NCBI RefSeq assembly: GCF_029865925.1
Contig: NZ_JARXAI010000064.1
Coordinates: 1-64,000 of the forward strand
Length of the DNA stretch: 64,000 nt
Reading direction: 5' to 3'
Source of the DNA: Sphingorhabdus sp.
Lineage (GTDB): Bacteria > Pseudomonadota > Alphaproteobacteria > Sphingomonadales > Sphingomonadaceae
The notes below the pieces were generated by a model. That model was not told the origin of the DNA. It saw only the letters and a program-made list of their open reading frames with translations, and searched no databases. Shown in pieces: positions 51,837 through 62,635 of the stretch. How positions within the stretch are numbered: the stretch's first letter is position 1; every line of letters starts with the position of its first letter. Position numbers and translations under genes: made by a program.

Positions 51837-53833
51837 TCCGCCGCCTCCAGAATCTGCGTTCCGTGCACCAGCTCCGAAGAGCATTTCTGCATCGTTTCCG
51901 ACGCGCGGCAGATGGCGTTCGTCAGATAAAAATCCTTGATTGGATAATCGGCAATTTTGCCATTAACTTCCGCCGAAAGCGACGGTTCGTTCCAACCATA
52001 ATTGGCGAGACCCTCAACACCAAGCGCCGGAACCACTTTTGCCATTTCGCCGCGCAACGCGTCGACACTGTCGAACGGCAAACGCTTGCCCAATGCGTCG
52101 GATAATGCGCGGAATATCGCCCAATCTTCACGTGCATCGCCAGGCGGGAATACGGCACGCTCTCCGCGCTGCACTCTGCCTTCTAGGTTCACATAAGTAC
52201 CCGATTTCTCGGAATAGGCAGCACCTGGCATAATGACGTCAGCATGATGCGCGCCATTGTCGCCATGATGGCCGACATAGACCTTAAACGTATTACTAAA
52301 CAGGCTGTAATCAACCTCATCCGCGCCGAGGAAGAATGCCAGCGTGGGCGATGCTGCCGCCAGCTTCTTGATGCCGCCGTCATGCGCATAGCCCAACATC
52401 AGCCCGCCCATGCGCGCCGCTGCAAAATGCAGGACGTTAAATCCGTTCCAGCCATCACGCACCAGTTTGAACTTTTTGGCAAACGCCAACGCCGCCCCAT
52501 GCACGCCTGCATAACGCAACGCGCCGCCGCCGACGATGATTGCAGGACGCTCCGCATTCTTCAGCGCCTCTGTAAGGGCCTTGGGCGCCTTTGTGAGGGC
52601 GCTCAGGTCGTCGCCCAGCCACTCAACCTTATATGTCAGGTCCGTCACTGGCCCAATTGCAAACACCTTTGCACCGCGCTTTCGGATTGCCTTTTGAATA
52701 CGCGTGTTCACCAATGGTGCTTCACGCCGCAAGTCGCTTCCAACCAACAGGATAACGTCGGCATTCTCTATGCCTGCAATCGTGGTGTTGAAATTTACCG
52801 CCGAAAGCGAAGATGTGTCATAGGCTAGGCCAGTTTGACGTCCTTCAAGCATCGACGTGCCCGCCAATGCGCGCGCCGCGAACATGGTCTCGCAATCAAC
52901 CTGATCACCAGCCAATACAGCAGCTTCGCCGGTCCAATGGGCTTTGATGGCATCAAATGCCTCGACCCAACTCGCGGCAACAAGCTTGCCGTCCTTGCGG
53001 ATATATGGCTTGTCCAAGCGGCGATGCGTCAGGCCATCAACCGCATGACGCGTTTTGTCCGATGCCCATTCTTCGTTCACATCGTCATTGATACGCGGCA
53101 ATGCGCGGAGCACGGCCCTGCCCCTGCTATCAAGCCGAATGTTGGTGCCAACAGCATCCATCACATCGATGCTTGGCGTCTTTTTAAGCTCCCAAGGACG
53201 CGCTTCGAAAGCATAAGGCTTCGACGTCAAGGCTCCCACAGGGCACAGATCAACCACATTGCCCGAAAGCTCGCTTTGCATGGCGTGCTCAAGATAGGTC
53301 GTAATCTGCATATTTTCGCCGCGACCAATCGCGCCGACTTCTTCAATGCCCGCGACTTCTTCGGCGAAACGGACGCAGCGTGTGCACTGGATACAGCGCG
53401 TCATCGCTGTTTTGACCAGCGGACCCATATATTTTTCAGTGACCGCACGCTTATTTTCCTCAAAGCGCGAAGCACCGCGACCATAAGCAACGCTTTGGTC
53501 CTGCAAATCGCACTCGCCACCTTGGTCGCAAATCGGGCAATCGAGCGGGTGGTTGATGAGCAAAAACTCCATCACCCCTTCACGCGCCTTTTTGACCATT
53601 GGCGTATCGGTGCGGATTATTTGGCCTTCGGTGGCGGGCAACGCGCACGATGCCTGTGGCTTTGGTGGCCCGGGGGCTATCTCGACCAGGCACATCCGGC
53701 AGTTACCCGCGATGGACAGCCGCTCATGATAGCAAAAGCGGGGTATTTCTTTCCCCGCCATTTCGCATGCCTGAAGCACTGTGGCGCCTGCAGGGACTTC
53801 GATTTCTAATCCGTCTACGGTGACTTTAGGCAT
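51833..53833 (-). CDS. nuoG: NADH-quinone oxidoreductase subunit G
   Basis: IPRFCYHERLSIAGNCRMCLVEI, HPLDCPICDQGGECDLQDQSVAYG, MTRCIQCTRCVRF. Confidence 0.97.
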   Translation of the reverse strand: MPKVTVDGLEIEVPAGATVLQACEMAGKEIPRFCYHERLSIAGNCRMCLVEIAPGPPKPQASCALPATEGQIIRTDTPMVKKAREGVMEFLLINHPLDCPICDQGGECDLQDQSVAYGRGASRFEENKRAVTEKYMGPLVKTAMTRCIQCTRCVRFAEEVAGIEEVGAIGRGENMQITTYLEHAMQSELSGNVVDLCPVGALTSKPYAFEARPWELKKTPSIDVMDAVGTNIRLDSRGRAVLRALPRINDDVNEEWASDKTRHAVDGLTHRRLDKPYIRKDGKLVAASWVEAFDAIKAHWTGEAAVLAGDQVDCETMFAARALAGTSMLEGRQTGLAYDTSSLSAVNFNTTIAGIENADVILLVGSDLRREAPLVNTRIQKAIRKRGAKVFAIGPVTDLTYKVEWLGDDLSALTKAPKALTEALKNAERPAIIVGGGALRYAGVHGAALAFAKKFKLVRDGWNGFNVLHFAAARMGGLMLGYAHDGGIKKLAAASPTLAFFLGADEVDYSLFSNTFKVYVGHHGDNGAHHADVIMPGAAYSEKSGTYVNLEGRVQRGERAVFPPGDAREDWAIFRALSDALGKRLPFDSVDALRGEMAKVVPALGVEGLANYGWNEPSLSAEVNGKIADYPIKDFYLTNAICRASETMQKCSSELVHGTQILEAAE

Positions 53834-53835
53834 TT

Positions 53836-55131
53836 TTACTCCGCCGCCTCCAGCATATTATTGCCTTTAGCTTCATGAATGCGCCGCTCCATCTCGGGAC
53901 GGAAATGCTTGATTAGCCCCTGAATAGGCCAAGCCGCCGCATCGCCGAGCGCGCAGATGGTGTGGCCTTCAACCTGTTTGGTGACGTCGTACAAAGTATC
54001 GATATCACCTATTTCAGCATTGCCGATGCGCATCTTTTCCATCACGCGCCACATCCAGCCTGTGCCTTCACGGCAAGGCGTGCATTGGCCGCAGCTTTCA
54101 TGCTTGTAGAAATAGCTCAATCGCGAAATGGCACGCACAATATCGGTGGACTTGTCCATCACGATGACCGCTGCGGTGCCTAGGCCGGAACCAACAGCCT
54201 TGCAGCCGTCAAAGTCCATTGGCACGTCCATCATCATCGCCGCAGGTACCAATGGCACTGACGACCCGCCTGGGATGACAGCCAAGAGATTATCCCAACC
54301 GCCTCTGATGCCTCCACAATGCTTTTCGATGAGCTCACGAAATGGGATACCCATTTCTTCTTCGACGACGCATGGCTTTTCAACATGGCCAGAGATTTGG
54401 AACAGTTTCGTGCCATGGTTGTTCTCACGACCAAAGCTTTTGAACCAAGCGGCGCCGCGCCGCAGGATCGTTGGCACAACCGCGATACTTTCGACATTGT
54501 TGACCGTGGTGGGGCAACCATAAAGCCCTGCACCTGCTGGAAAAGGCGGTTTCAAACGGGGCTGACCCTTTTTGCCTTCAAGGCTCTCGATCATCGCGGT
54601 CTCTTCGCCGCAAATATATGCACCCGCGCCGCGATGAACAAAGACGTCGAAGTCATAACCGGACTTGGCGGCGTTTTTGCCGAGTAAGCCCGCTGAATAT
54701 GCCTCAGCAACAGCCTGTTCCAGAACCTTTGCTTCGAAAATATATTCACCGCGAATGTATATATAGGCTGCACGCGCGCGCATCGCGAAGCCAGCGATCA
54801 GAGCGCCTTCAATTAACTTATGTGGATCATGACGGATGATTTCCCGATCCTTGCAAGAACCAGGCTCGGACTCATCGGCGTTGATGACAAGGAAATTGGG
54901 ACGCTCTGGCGTTGGCGCTTTTGGCATGAAGCTCCACTTCATACCCGTGGGGAAGCCAGCACCGCCGCGACCGCGCAGGCCAGAGGCTTTCACCTCCTCA
55001 ATAATCGCGTCCTGCCCAACCTTCATCAAGGCGGCTGTTTTATCCCAATCGCCGCGTTTCTGCGCCGCTTTCAGGGCGAAATCCTGATAGCCATATAGAT
55101 TGGTAAAAATGCGGTCTTTGTCAGCGAGCAT
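53836..55131 (-). CDS. nuoF: NADH-quinone oxidoreductase subunit F
   Basis: Start [78 protein letters not shown]. Confidence 0.97.
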   Translation of the reverse strand: MLADKDRIFTNLYGYQDFALKAAQKRGDWDKTAALMKVGQDAIIEEVKASGLRGRGGAGFPTGMKWSFMPKAPTPERPNFLVINADESEPGSCKDREIIRHDPHKLIEGALIAGFAMRARAAYIYIRGEYIFEAKVLEQAVAEAYSAGLLGKNAAKSGYDFDVFVHRGAGAYICGEETAMIESLEGKKGQPRLKPPFPAGAGLYGCPTTVNNVESIAVVPTILRRGAAWFKSFGRENNHGTKLFQISGHVEKPCVVEEEMGIPFRELIEKHCGGIRGGWDNLLAVIPGGSSVPLVPAAMMMDVPMDFDGCKAVGSGLGTAAVIVMDKSTDIVRAISRLSYFYKHESCGQCTPCREGTGWMWRVMEKMRIGNAEIGDIDTLYDVTKQVEGHTICALGDAAAWPIQGLIKHFRPEMERRIHEAKGNNMLEAAE

Positions 55132-55268
55132 CAGCCCAAACCTCCAAGAAAAAACCATGCAGCGCCTGCGATAAGCAACCCGATCACGCCAAGTTTAATA
55201 ATGCCAGTCAGCAATTTCCACGCGACGAATGCCGCGATAAGAACACCAATGAGAGGAAGAAATTCCAT
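55131..55268 (-). CDS. Small hydrophobic protein (45 aa) between nuoE and nuoF
   Basis: [50 protein letters not shown] overlaps both with the nuoE stop and the nuoF start. Absent from the ORF track. Confidence 0.75.
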   Translation of the reverse strand: MEFLPLIGVLIAAFVAWKLLTGIIKLGVIGLLIAGAAWFFLGGLG

Positions 55269-55936
55269 CACCAATCGCCCCGGTAATCATGGTTCTTGTC
55301 GACCATCGCCTGCAGCGTAGTCGCGCCGCCAAAGGGCTCAACTGTGTGGCGACCAGGCAATTGCGTGCCGACCTTCGGCTGCTTGCCCTCTGCGAGATCG
55401 CTTAGGATAGCGGTCATGCTGTCATAATCGAGATCTTCGTAATTATCATCGTTGATCTGCACCATAGGTGCAGAAGCGCAGTTACCCATGCATTCAACTT
55501 CATTCAAAGTGAACAGGCCGTCGGGCGTTGTTCCACCCTTGACCAGTCCGCGGTTCTTGCAAGCCGCGATTATGTCATCCGACCCGCGCAGCATGCATGG
55601 CGTCGTGCCACATATTTGCACATGAAAACGGCCAACTGGGGCGAGATTGTACATCGTGTAAAAGGTAGCGACCTCATAGGTCCGCATATATGGCATGCCG
55701 AGATAGCTTGCGACATATTCGATTACCGGCACTGGCAACCAGCCTTGGGTCTGCGTTTCTTCGCCCACCTGACGTTGCGCCAGATCAAGCAACGCCATCA
55801 CGGCAGATTGCTGACGCCCCGCGGGATAGCGGCCGATGAAGATATCTGCCTTCGCCTTATACGCTGGCGAAAAGGCAAAACCGCCCCACTTGGCGCGGGT
55901 TTCAGCTTCATCAGGGATATGCACTGCACCAGCCAT
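55268..55936 (-). CDS. nuoE: NADH-quinone oxidoreductase subunit E
   Basis: EVATFYTMYNLAPVGRFHVQICGTTPCMLRGSDDI, VECMGNCASAPMVQINDDNYEDL. Confidence 0.96.
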   Translation of the reverse strand: MAGAVHIPDEAETRAKWGGFAFSPAYKAKADIFIGRYPAGRQQSAVMALLDLAQRQVGEETQTQGWLPVPVIEYVASYLGMPYMRTYEVATFYTMYNLAPVGRFHVQICGTTPCMLRGSDDIIAACKNRGLVKGGTTPDGLFTLNEVECMGNCASAPMVQINDDNYEDLDYDSMTAILSDLAEGKQPKVGTQLPGRHTVEPFGGATTLQAMVDKNHDYRGDW

Positions 55937-56271
55937 TAGCGGACAAACTCCACGCGCGACACTTTGTCGCCTTCAAAACTGTAAATCGACATGACATCAA
56001 AGGGTTCAGACGATTCCGAACGATACACTTTTTCGTACAACACAGCGTAATCGCCTAAAGCATAGCTTGCCACAATCTCTGCCCTATTCTCGGGGAATTC
56101 AGCAAACATTGCCTTCAATCCCGAACGAACACCCTCTTTCCCGTCGCGAACAACGGCCCCGCGATACACAGCCTCGGCAGCATCATCGGTCATTAACGAC
56201 ACATAGGCGTCTGCGTCTTGTGCATTATAATACGCAATCATCTGCTGCGCGGTTGCGAGGTGCGCGCTCAT
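55936..56271 (-). CDS. NTF2-like / SnoaL-like protein inside the nuo operon
   Basis: MSAHLATAQQMIAYYNAQDADAYVSLMTDDAAEAVYRG...YALGDYAVLYEKVYR...MSIYSFEGDKVSRVEFVR. Confidence 0.75.
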   Translation of the reverse strand: MSAHLATAQQMIAYYNAQDADAYVSLMTDDAAEAVYRGAVVRDGKEGVRSGLKAMFAEFPENRAEIVASYALGDYAVLYEKVYRSESSEPFDVMSIYSFEGDKVSRVEFVR

Positions 56272-56334
56272 TGGACCGACCTTCCCTGCGACAATGCAGA
56301 AGCGGAAACTTTTGGGAATTCGCGAAAAAATGAG

Positions 56335-56514
56335 TCAGCCATGTGCTTCTTTCCGTCCCCAAATCCGTCCAATATATGCCCCAAAGATCATAGCGGCCGC
56401 GGTCGACCCAACTTCCTTTGCCGAAATCTCAGCATGAAAAAGATACAGATAGGCGGCAACCAACGCGACCGATCCCATGGCAGCGGATACCAGAAACATA
56501 AGCTCGCGTGTCAT
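56335..56514 (-). CDS. Small membrane protein (59 aa) between nuoD and the NTF2-like gene
   Basis: [62 protein letters not shown] overlaps the nuoD TGA. Absent from the ORF track. Confidence 0.65.
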   Translation of the reverse strand: MTRELMFLVSAAMGSVALVAAYLYLFHAEISAKEVGSTAAAMIFGAYIGRIWGRKEAHG

Positions 56515-57725
56515 CAGCGGTCACACTCCCCGAACACGATATCGAGCGCGCCTAATATGGCGGTCGTATCCGCAAGCATGTGCCCGCGGGTCATGAAATC
56601 CATCGCTTGGAGATGCGAAAATGCCGTCGGCCGGATTTTGCAGCGATAGGGTTTATTGCTGCCATCGGCGACAAGATAGACCCCGAATTCGCCCTTGGGG
56701 CTTTCGGTGGCGACATAGACGCTGCCTGCTGGTACTTTGAAGCCTTCGGTGTAGAGTTTGAAGTGATGGATCAACGCTTCCATCGACTGTTTCATTTCGG
56801 CCCGCTTGGGCGGAACAACCTTGCGATCGTCACTGCAAACCGGACCTTCTGGCATTTGTTGCAAGCATTGCTTCATGATACGAACAGATTGACGCACTTC
56901 TTCAACGCGCACCATGAACCGATCATAGCAATCGCCGCGCGTGCCGACGGGAATGTCAAACTCCATCCGATCATAGACGTCATAAGGCTGGCTTTTGCGG
57001 ATATCCCAAGGGATGCCAGCGCCACGGATCATCGGGCCGGAAAAGCCCCATTTTATGGCGTCTTCCTTCGAAACAATCGCGATATCGACGTTGCGCTGCT
57101 TAAAAATACGGTTGTCGACAACAAGCGACATAGCGTCTTCAAACAGTCGCGGCATGCGATCATCCAGCCATTCAGCGATGTCGGTCAGCAGCTTCAACGG
57201 CACATCCTGATGCACGCCGCCCGGACGGAACCAAGCCGCATGCATACGCGCGCCGCTCGCCCGTTCATAAAAGCCCATTATGTCTTCGCGAATTTCATAC
57301 AGCCACAAGGGCGGTGTCATCGCGCCAACGTCAATGATATGGTGGGCAATATTCAGCGTATGGTTCTTTATCCGTGTTAGCTCGGCGAACAACACCCGCA
57401 GATATTGCGCGCGGATCGGCACTTCCAAGTCCAGCAGCTTCTCGATAGCGAGCACATAGCTATGTTCCATCGCCATTGGCGACGCGTAATCCAAACGGTC
57501 AAAATAGGGCAAAGCCTGTAAATAGGTCTTATACTCGATCAGCTTTTCCGTGCCGCGATGCAAAAGACCGATATGCGGGTCAAGCCGCTCGACGATTTCA
57601 CCATCCAACTCCATCACCAAACGCAAAACGCCGTGCGCTGCGGGGTGCTGTGGCCCGAAGTTAATCGTGTAGTTCTGGATGACGTCATCGCCAGTGTTGG
57701 GCGCGAGATCTTGCTGCATGCTCAT
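56514..57725 (-). CDS. nuoD: NADH-quinone oxidoreductase subunit D
   Basis: [64 protein letters not shown]. Confidence 0.98.
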   Translation of the reverse strand: MSMQQDLAPNTGDDVIQNYTINFGPQHPAAHGVLRLVMELDGEIVERLDPHIGLLHRGTEKLIEYKTYLQALPYFDRLDYASPMAMEHSYVLAIEKLLDLEVPIRAQYLRVLFAELTRIKNHTLNIAHHIIDVGAMTPPLWLYEIREDIMGFYERASGARMHAAWFRPGGVHQDVPLKLLTDIAEWLDDRMPRLFEDAMSLVVDNRIFKQRNVDIAIVSKEDAIKWGFSGPMIRGAGIPWDIRKSQPYDVYDRMEFDIPVGTRGDCYDRFMVRVEEVRQSVRIMKQCLQQMPEGPVCSDDRKVVPPKRAEMKQSMEALIHHFKLYTEGFKVPAGSVYVATESPKGEFGVYLVADGSNKPYRCKIRPTAFSHLQAMDFMTRGHMLADTTAILGALDIVFGECDR

Positions 57726-58471
57726 GCCTTGTCTCCCGTCGCCTTAGGCTTTCGAACACTGCGTTTAACGGCTTCCTTGTTCGCAGCTTTACCAGCGCCA
57801 GTCTGTGTCGCTGTATCCGTCGTTTTGGGTGTAGGCGGTGGCGCAGCGTTGCCAGCACCCCCGCCGGTTTTCTCGTCGCCCGGCAGGATATAATCCGCGC
57901 CTTCCCATGGCGAGAGGAAATCAAAATTACGGAAATCCTGCGCCAATTGAACTGGCTCATATTTGACGCGTTTTTCTTCTTCGGAATAGCGCAGTTCGAC
58001 ATAGCCAGATAATGGGAAGTCCTTGCGTTGCGGGTGCCCTGCAAAGCCATAATCTGTCAAAATTCGGCGCAAATCCGTATTGCCCGAGAATAGCACACCA
58101 TACATGTCGAACACTTCGCGCTCCAACCATCCGGCAACAGGCCAGATGCCCGTAACCGACGGAACTGGCTGATCTTCATTCGTCACAAGATGGACGCGGA
58201 TGCGGTGGTTTTTAGTCAGGCTCAACAGGCAATATACCACCTCAAACCGGGGATCACGATCAGGCCAATCAACGCCGGCGATTTCCATCAATTGCTGATA
58301 TGCGCATTCGTCACGCAGTTTAATCATGCACTCCACCAGTGCATCGCGATGAATATGCACAGCAATTTCATTATTGGCTTCTTCAATAGAAACCAGATGC
58401 TTACCCAGTACTTTTGAGATGGATTCTACCGTGCCATCAGGCGTGGTAATCAAAGGTGCGGAATGGGTCAC
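57722..58471 (-). CDS. nuoC: NADH-quinone oxidoreductase subunit C
   Basis: [59 protein letters not shown]. Confidence 0.96.
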   Translation of the reverse strand: MTHSAPLITTPDGTVESISKVLGKHLVSIEEANNEIAVHIHRDALVECMIKLRDECAYQQLMEIAGVDWPDRDPRFEVVYCLLSLTKNHRIRVHLVTNEDQPVPSVTGIWPVAGWLEREVFDMYGVLFSGNTDLRRILTDYGFAGHPQRKDFPLSGYVELRYSEEEKRVKYEPVQLAQDFRNFDFLSPWEGADYILPGDEKTGGGAGNAAPPPTPKTTDTATQTGAGKAANKEAVKRSVRKPKATGDKA

Positions 58472-59025
58472 CGTTCAATGGTTCCAGTCCGGCGGATTTT
58501 ACGCTGCAGCTGCATGATACCGTACAACAATGCTTCTGCGGTCGGTGGACATCCTGGCACATAAATGTCGACGGGCACCACGCGATCGCAACCGCGCACA
58601 ACACTGTAGCTATAATGATAATAGCCACCACCATTGGCACAGCTTCCCATGGAAATAACATATTTCGGCTCAGACATTTGGTCGTAAACCTTGCGCAAGG
58701 CAGGTGCCATTTTGTTGCACAGCGTCCCAGCCACAATCATTACGTCGGACTGACGTGGTGACGCACGTGGCGCTATGCCAAAGCGTTCAAAGTCGTAACG
58801 CGGCATATATCCGTGGATCATCTCTACGGCGCAGCATGCAAGGCCAAAGGTCATTGGCCACAAGGAACCGGTGCGTGCCCAGTTAAACAGATCTTCCACG
58901 GAGGAAACGACAAAACCCTTGTCGTTCACTTCGCTTTCAATATCCTTGAAGAAGGCTGCATCGGGCGCTTGCACATCCGAGAGTGCTGGTGTGACTACTC
59001 CCATTCGAGTGCTCCCACTTTCCAT
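58468..59025 (-). CDS. nuoB: NADH-quinone oxidoreductase subunit B
   Basis: [65 protein letters not shown]. Start at 59025 or 59004, overlapping nuoA. Confidence 0.96.
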   Translation of the reverse strand: MESGSTRMGVVTPALSDVQAPDAAFFKDIESEVNDKGFVVSSVEDLFNWARTGSLWPMTFGLACCAVEMIHGYMPRYDFERFGIAPRASPRQSDVMIVAGTLCNKMAPALRKVYDQMSEPKYVISMGSCANGGGYYHYSYSVVRGCDRVVPVDIYVPGCPPTAEALLYGIMQLQRKIRRTGTIER

Positions 59026-59369
59026 GCATAAATAAAACCAATGACCAGTTCGAACAGGAACAGCATCATTGTGCCCCAACCAATCCAACCTGTTTCACCG
59101 AGGCTAACTGCCCAAGGAAACAAAAAGGCGGCTTCAAGGTCAAAAATGATGAACAGGATGGCTACGAGATAGAAGCGGACATCAAACTGGCTCCGCGAAT
59201 CTTCGAACGCAGGAAATCCACACTCATATTCCGTCAACTTCGCTTCAGTCGGCTTATGTGTGCCCGTCAACCGAGACACACCCATAGGCAAAAACACAAA
59301 TGCCGACGACAAACCGAGCGCCACCACGAGGAAAAGCAGTATAGGCAAATATTGCGACAAATCAGTCAT
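58995..59369 (-). CDS. nuoA: NADH-quinone oxidoreductase subunit A
   Basis: [45 protein letters not shown]. Confidence 0.97.
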   Translation of the reverse strand: MTDLSQYLPILLFLVVALGLSSAFVFLPMGVSRLTGTHKPTEAKLTEYECGFPAFEDSRSQFDVRFYLVAILFIIFDLEAAFLFPWAVSLGETGWIGWGTMMLFLFELVIGFIYAWKVGALEWE

Positions 59370-59470
59370 ATCAGACTCGCTTCCGAACCCCGTAAGATGC
59401 GGCGCTTTTAGGCAGAAGAAACCTGACCTGCAAGGCCAAGAATCGGCATTTTTTCTAACATTTTCATGGT

Positions 59471-60289
59471 TTATTTTATGGCGCCGACCAACAGCTTATG
59501 TAGCTTGCTATGAAGTATGTCATTTGCCGCCAAAACCTGAACATCTGCTATGTGCGGGCTCCGTCCGCGATAGTCAGTTACAAAGCCGCCAGCTTCGCGC
59601 ACCAACAAACATCCCGCAGCCGTATCCCAAGGTGACAAGCCGCTTTCCCAAAAACCATCATAGCGGCCAGCGGCGAGCCAAGCCAGATCAAGACTGGCAG
59701 CACCAAAGCGCCGGATACCCGCGACCGAAGGACCAATCGCGCCAAAAATCTTGGCCCATTCGTCAAAATCGCCATGCCCCTTATATGGTGTCCCGGTCGC
59801 AATTAACGCTTCATTTAACTGCCGGCGTGCCGAAACACGTAAACGACGATTGCCTAACCAAGCGCCCTTACCCCGTTCCGCCCAAAAGCTTTCATCCGTA
59901 ATCGGGTTGTACACAAGGCCTGCAAAAATATCACCCCAGCCCGAACCGTCGGGCTTTGGATCTTGCACAGCAATCGAGATCGCAAAATGCGGAATGCCGT
60001 GAAGAAAGTTGCTGGTTCCGTCGAGCGGGTCGACGATAAAACGAGGCTTGCCCTCGGCGCCAGCAATCTCGCCGCCTTCTTCCATCAAAAAGCCCCAATC
60101 GGGCCGTGCGATTTCGAGTTCCCGAAAAATCGTATCTTCGGCGCGTTCATCGGCCTTGGAAACGAAATCGGCAGGTCCCTTTTGCGACACCTGCAAATGT
60201 TCGATTTCGCCAAAATCGCGGCGAAGCTTTCCACCCGCTTTACGGGCGGCTTTTTCCATGATGGTCAAAAGACCGGTTAATGCAGGCAT
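59471..60289 (-). CDS. suhB: Inositol monophosphatase family protein
   Basis: [67 protein letters not shown]. Confidence 0.95.
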   Translation of the reverse strand: MPALTGLLTIMEKAARKAGGKLRRDFGEIEHLQVSQKGPADFVSKADERAEDTIFRELEIARPDWGFLMEEGGEIAGAEGKPRFIVDPLDGTSNFLHGIPHFAISIAVQDPKPDGSGWGDIFAGLVYNPITDESFWAERGKGAWLGNRRLRVSARRQLNEALIATGTPYKGHGDFDEWAKIFGAIGPSVAGIRRFGAASLDLAWLAAGRYDGFWESGLSPWDTAAGCLLVREAGGFVTDYRGRSPHIADVQVLAANDILHSKLHKLLVGAIK

Positions 60290-60852
60290 TAATCAGCCTT
60301 CCGGACATATTCCCGCTCGTACACATCCACCACGATCCGCGTGCCCGAGCTGATGAACGGCGGCACCATAACGCGCACGCCATTGTCGAGAATTGCAGGC
60401 TTGTAACTGGAGGATGCTGTTTGGCCTTTAACCACGGCATCTGCTTCAACGACCGTTGCTTCGATATGGTCAGGTAAAGCCACGGAAAGCGCTTCATCGT
60501 CATACATTTCCATGACAACATCCATACCATCCTGCAGGAACGCCGCAGCATCACCCAAAAGGTCGCTTGGCAACGTCACCTGGTCGTAGGTTTCCTTGTC
60601 CATGAACACCAAATTGTCACCTTCGGCATAAAGAAACTGGAAATCTTTCTGGTCAAGGCGCACTTTTTCAACGCTTTCCGCCGAACGAAAACGGATATTA
60701 TTTTTGCGGCCATCCCGGAGATTTTTGAGCTCCACCTGCATATATGCGCCGCCCTTACCCGGTTGGGTATGCGCGGTCTTTACGACGCGCCATAGGCCGC
60801 CTTCGTATTCCAGAATGTTACCCGGCTTAATTTCAACCGCGTTGATTTTCAT
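60289..60852 (-). CDS. efp: Elongation factor P
   Basis: Start [67 protein letters not shown]. Confidence 0.97.
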   Translation of the reverse strand: MKINAVEIKPGNILEYEGGLWRVVKTAHTQPGKGGAYMQVELKNLRDGRKNNIRFRSAESVEKVRLDQKDFQFLYAEGDNLVFMDKETYDQVTLPSDLLGDAAAFLQDGMDVVMEMYDDEALSVALPDHIEATVVEADAVVKGQTASSSYKPAILDNGVRVMVPPFISSGTRIVVDVYEREYVRKAD

Positions 60853-60933
60853 GAGTGCACTCGCTTGACAGATGGAAAGAGCAGGCACGCAAGAACGTGC
60901 CGTTGGACGCGGCCTTTAGCGATGACAGCGCGA

Positions 60934-61557
60934 TTAGGCAAGCAGTGCGTTGAACGCCTTTACGGCTACTGCGGGACCCTGAGGATGGGTCCAGACCGCG
61001 TTGCTAACGGCAATGAAGTCCGCGCCACCATCAATCAACGGCTTGGCGTTATCAGCTGTGATGCCGCCAATAGCCACGCAGGGCACTTCGGTTACAAGAG
61101 ACCATTTCTGCAATGTATCCAAATCAGCAATATGCTCAACGGCCTTCGTCTGGGTTGGATAAAAGGCCCCAAAGGCAACATAATCTGCGCCTGCCTCAGC
61201 CGCTTCCATCGCGAGATGGCGACTGTTGTGACAGGTAACGCCAATCTGCGCGTCGCGGCCAAGCAGTTCGCGTGCTTCGCTAACGTCACCATCACCCTGA
61301 CCCAAATGCACGCCGTCAGCCTTCAACCGTTTGGCGAGCGCTACGCTGTCGTTAACGATAAACGCTACATCATGCGCGGCGCAGATTGCCTGCAGGGGCT
61401 CTGCCAGGGCAGCAGCCTCATGCTGGTCCACATCCTTTACGCGAAATTGGAATGCGGCGACTGGCCCCGCAGATAACGCAGCCCCAAGCTGAACGGGAAA
61501 ATCGCCGCCTACTTCAAGCGGCGAGATAAGATATAATTGGCAGGGAAATTCTTTCAT
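60934..61557 (-). CDS. thiE: Thiamine phosphate synthase
   Basis: FQFRVKDVDQHEAAALAEPLQAICAAHDVAFIVNDSVALAKRLKADGVHLGQGD, IGVTCHNSRHLAMEAAEAGADYVAFGAFYPTQTK. Confidence 0.93.
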   Translation of the reverse strand: MKEFPCQLYLISPLEVGGDFPVQLGAALSAGPVAAFQFRVKDVDQHEAAALAEPLQAICAAHDVAFIVNDSVALAKRLKADGVHLGQGDGDVSEARELLGRDAQIGVTCHNSRHLAMEAAEAGADYVAFGAFYPTQTKAVEHIADLDTLQKWSLVTEVPCVAIGGITADNAKPLIDGGADFIAVSNAVWTHPQGPAVAVKAFNALLA

Positions 61558-61669
61558 ACTGGGCTCAATAGCGCGGCTTTAGGCCAGCGGCAAATCCCTT
61601 GCGCATTTACTGCCGACCTATATCAAAACTGGCCTCAAACCTCGAATACGAATTTACGTGGCCCTGACC

Positions 61670-62557
61670 CTAAGTCGCAGACGCTGCGTGAATTTCATCG
61701 ATAGCGCTGGCGAGTGCCGCGTCAAATTCGTCCGTGGTCATCTGGTGGCGCAGATCTTCCAACAACGCGCGGGAGAAGCTTGCGATCATCCCTTTGTTCT
61801 CGGCAAGCTCGGCGCACGCTTCAGGACGGGCATAGCCACCAGACAAGGCGACAACACGCAAGACGCGTGGATGGTTGATGAGCCCATCAAACGTACCCGC
61901 CTCGGCCGGAATTGACAGTTTAAGCATCACCTTGTGGTCGCCTGACACATTATTCAGCGCCTTCAATATCTCGTCGCGCAGGATAATGTCGCTTTGCGCG
62001 CGGTCAGCGCTTTTGATGTTCACTTCAGGTTCAATGATCGGCATCAGCCCATTCGCTAGGATCTGCTCAGCCACTTCAAATTGCTGCTTCACGATCGCCG
62101 CGATGCCCGAAGGCGAAGCCTGATTGATTACGGAGCGCTTTTTCGTACCAAACACGCCCTTGGCCTTCGCGCGCTGAAGCAGTTCATCAAGACCGGCTAT
62201 TGGCTTCATCAATTGAACACCATCCGCTTCGTCCTCAAGTCCCTTGTCAACCTTAAGGAATGGCACCACGCCGCGATCTTGCAGCGCTGCTGGAACGGGC
62301 TTGCCCCCGGCGTCGCCATCCATCGTCCGTTCGAACAAGATCGCGCCCAACACTTTTTCGCCGGAAAAGCTCGGTGCAGTAATAATCCGCGCACGCATGT
62401 CGTGGATCAACGCAAACATTTCCTCGTCGTTTGTGTAAGCATCTTCTTCGACACCATAACCCCGAAGTGCCTTGGGTGTTGAACCGCCGCTCTGGTCAAG
62501 CGCAGCGATAAAACCAGATGCAGTGGCCACTTTTTCAAGCATTTCAGCGTAATTCAT
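61670..62557 (-). CDS. Fructose-bisphosphate aldolase class I
   Basis: Start MNYAEMLEKVATASGFIAALDQSGGSTPKALRGYGV; GLMPIIEPEVNIKS, VMLKLSIPAEAG. Confidence 0.93.
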   Translation of the reverse strand: MNYAEMLEKVATASGFIAALDQSGGSTPKALRGYGVEEDAYTNDEEMFALIHDMRARIITAPSFSGEKVLGAILFERTMDGDAGGKPVPAALQDRGVVPFLKVDKGLEDEADGVQLMKPIAGLDELLQRAKAKGVFGTKKRSVINQASPSGIAAIVKQQFEVAEQILANGLMPIIEPEVNIKSADRAQSDIILRDEILKALNNVSGDHKVMLKLSIPAEAGTFDGLINHPRVLRVVALSGGYARPEACAELAENKGMIASFSRALLEDLRHQMTTDEFDAALASAIDEIHAASAT

Positions 62558-62581
62558 CAGCAACTTCCTTAATTTTACCTC

Positions 62582-62597
62582 GTGCATACGTATGCAC
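62582..62597. promoter_or_regulatory. Perfect 16-bp palindrome (possible operator) upstream of the aldolase gene
   Basis: GTGCATACGTATGCAC, about 25 bp upstream of the aldolase ATG. Confidence 0.5.
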
Positions 62598-62606
62598 CAA
62601 CAGTTG

Positions 62607-62630
62607 AAAAAAAAACGAGGCGCTACCTCG
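62607..62630 (-). terminator. Rho-independent terminator after pgk
   Basis: Minus strand reads CGAGG-TAGCG-CCTCG-TTTTTTTTT just after the pgk stop. Confidence 0.85.
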
Positions 62631-62635
62631 AATGT

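Noticed and set aside
52835-53809. 324-aa + strand ORF
   Set aside because: Antisense to nuoG; long only because of codon bias in the conserved gene.
56580-57380. 266-aa + strand ORF
   Set aside because: Antisense to nuoD.
60886-60903. GGCACG-CAAGAA-CGTGCC hairpin between thiE and efp
   Set aside because: Good 6-bp stem but no convincing T tract; could be a weak terminator, left uncalled.
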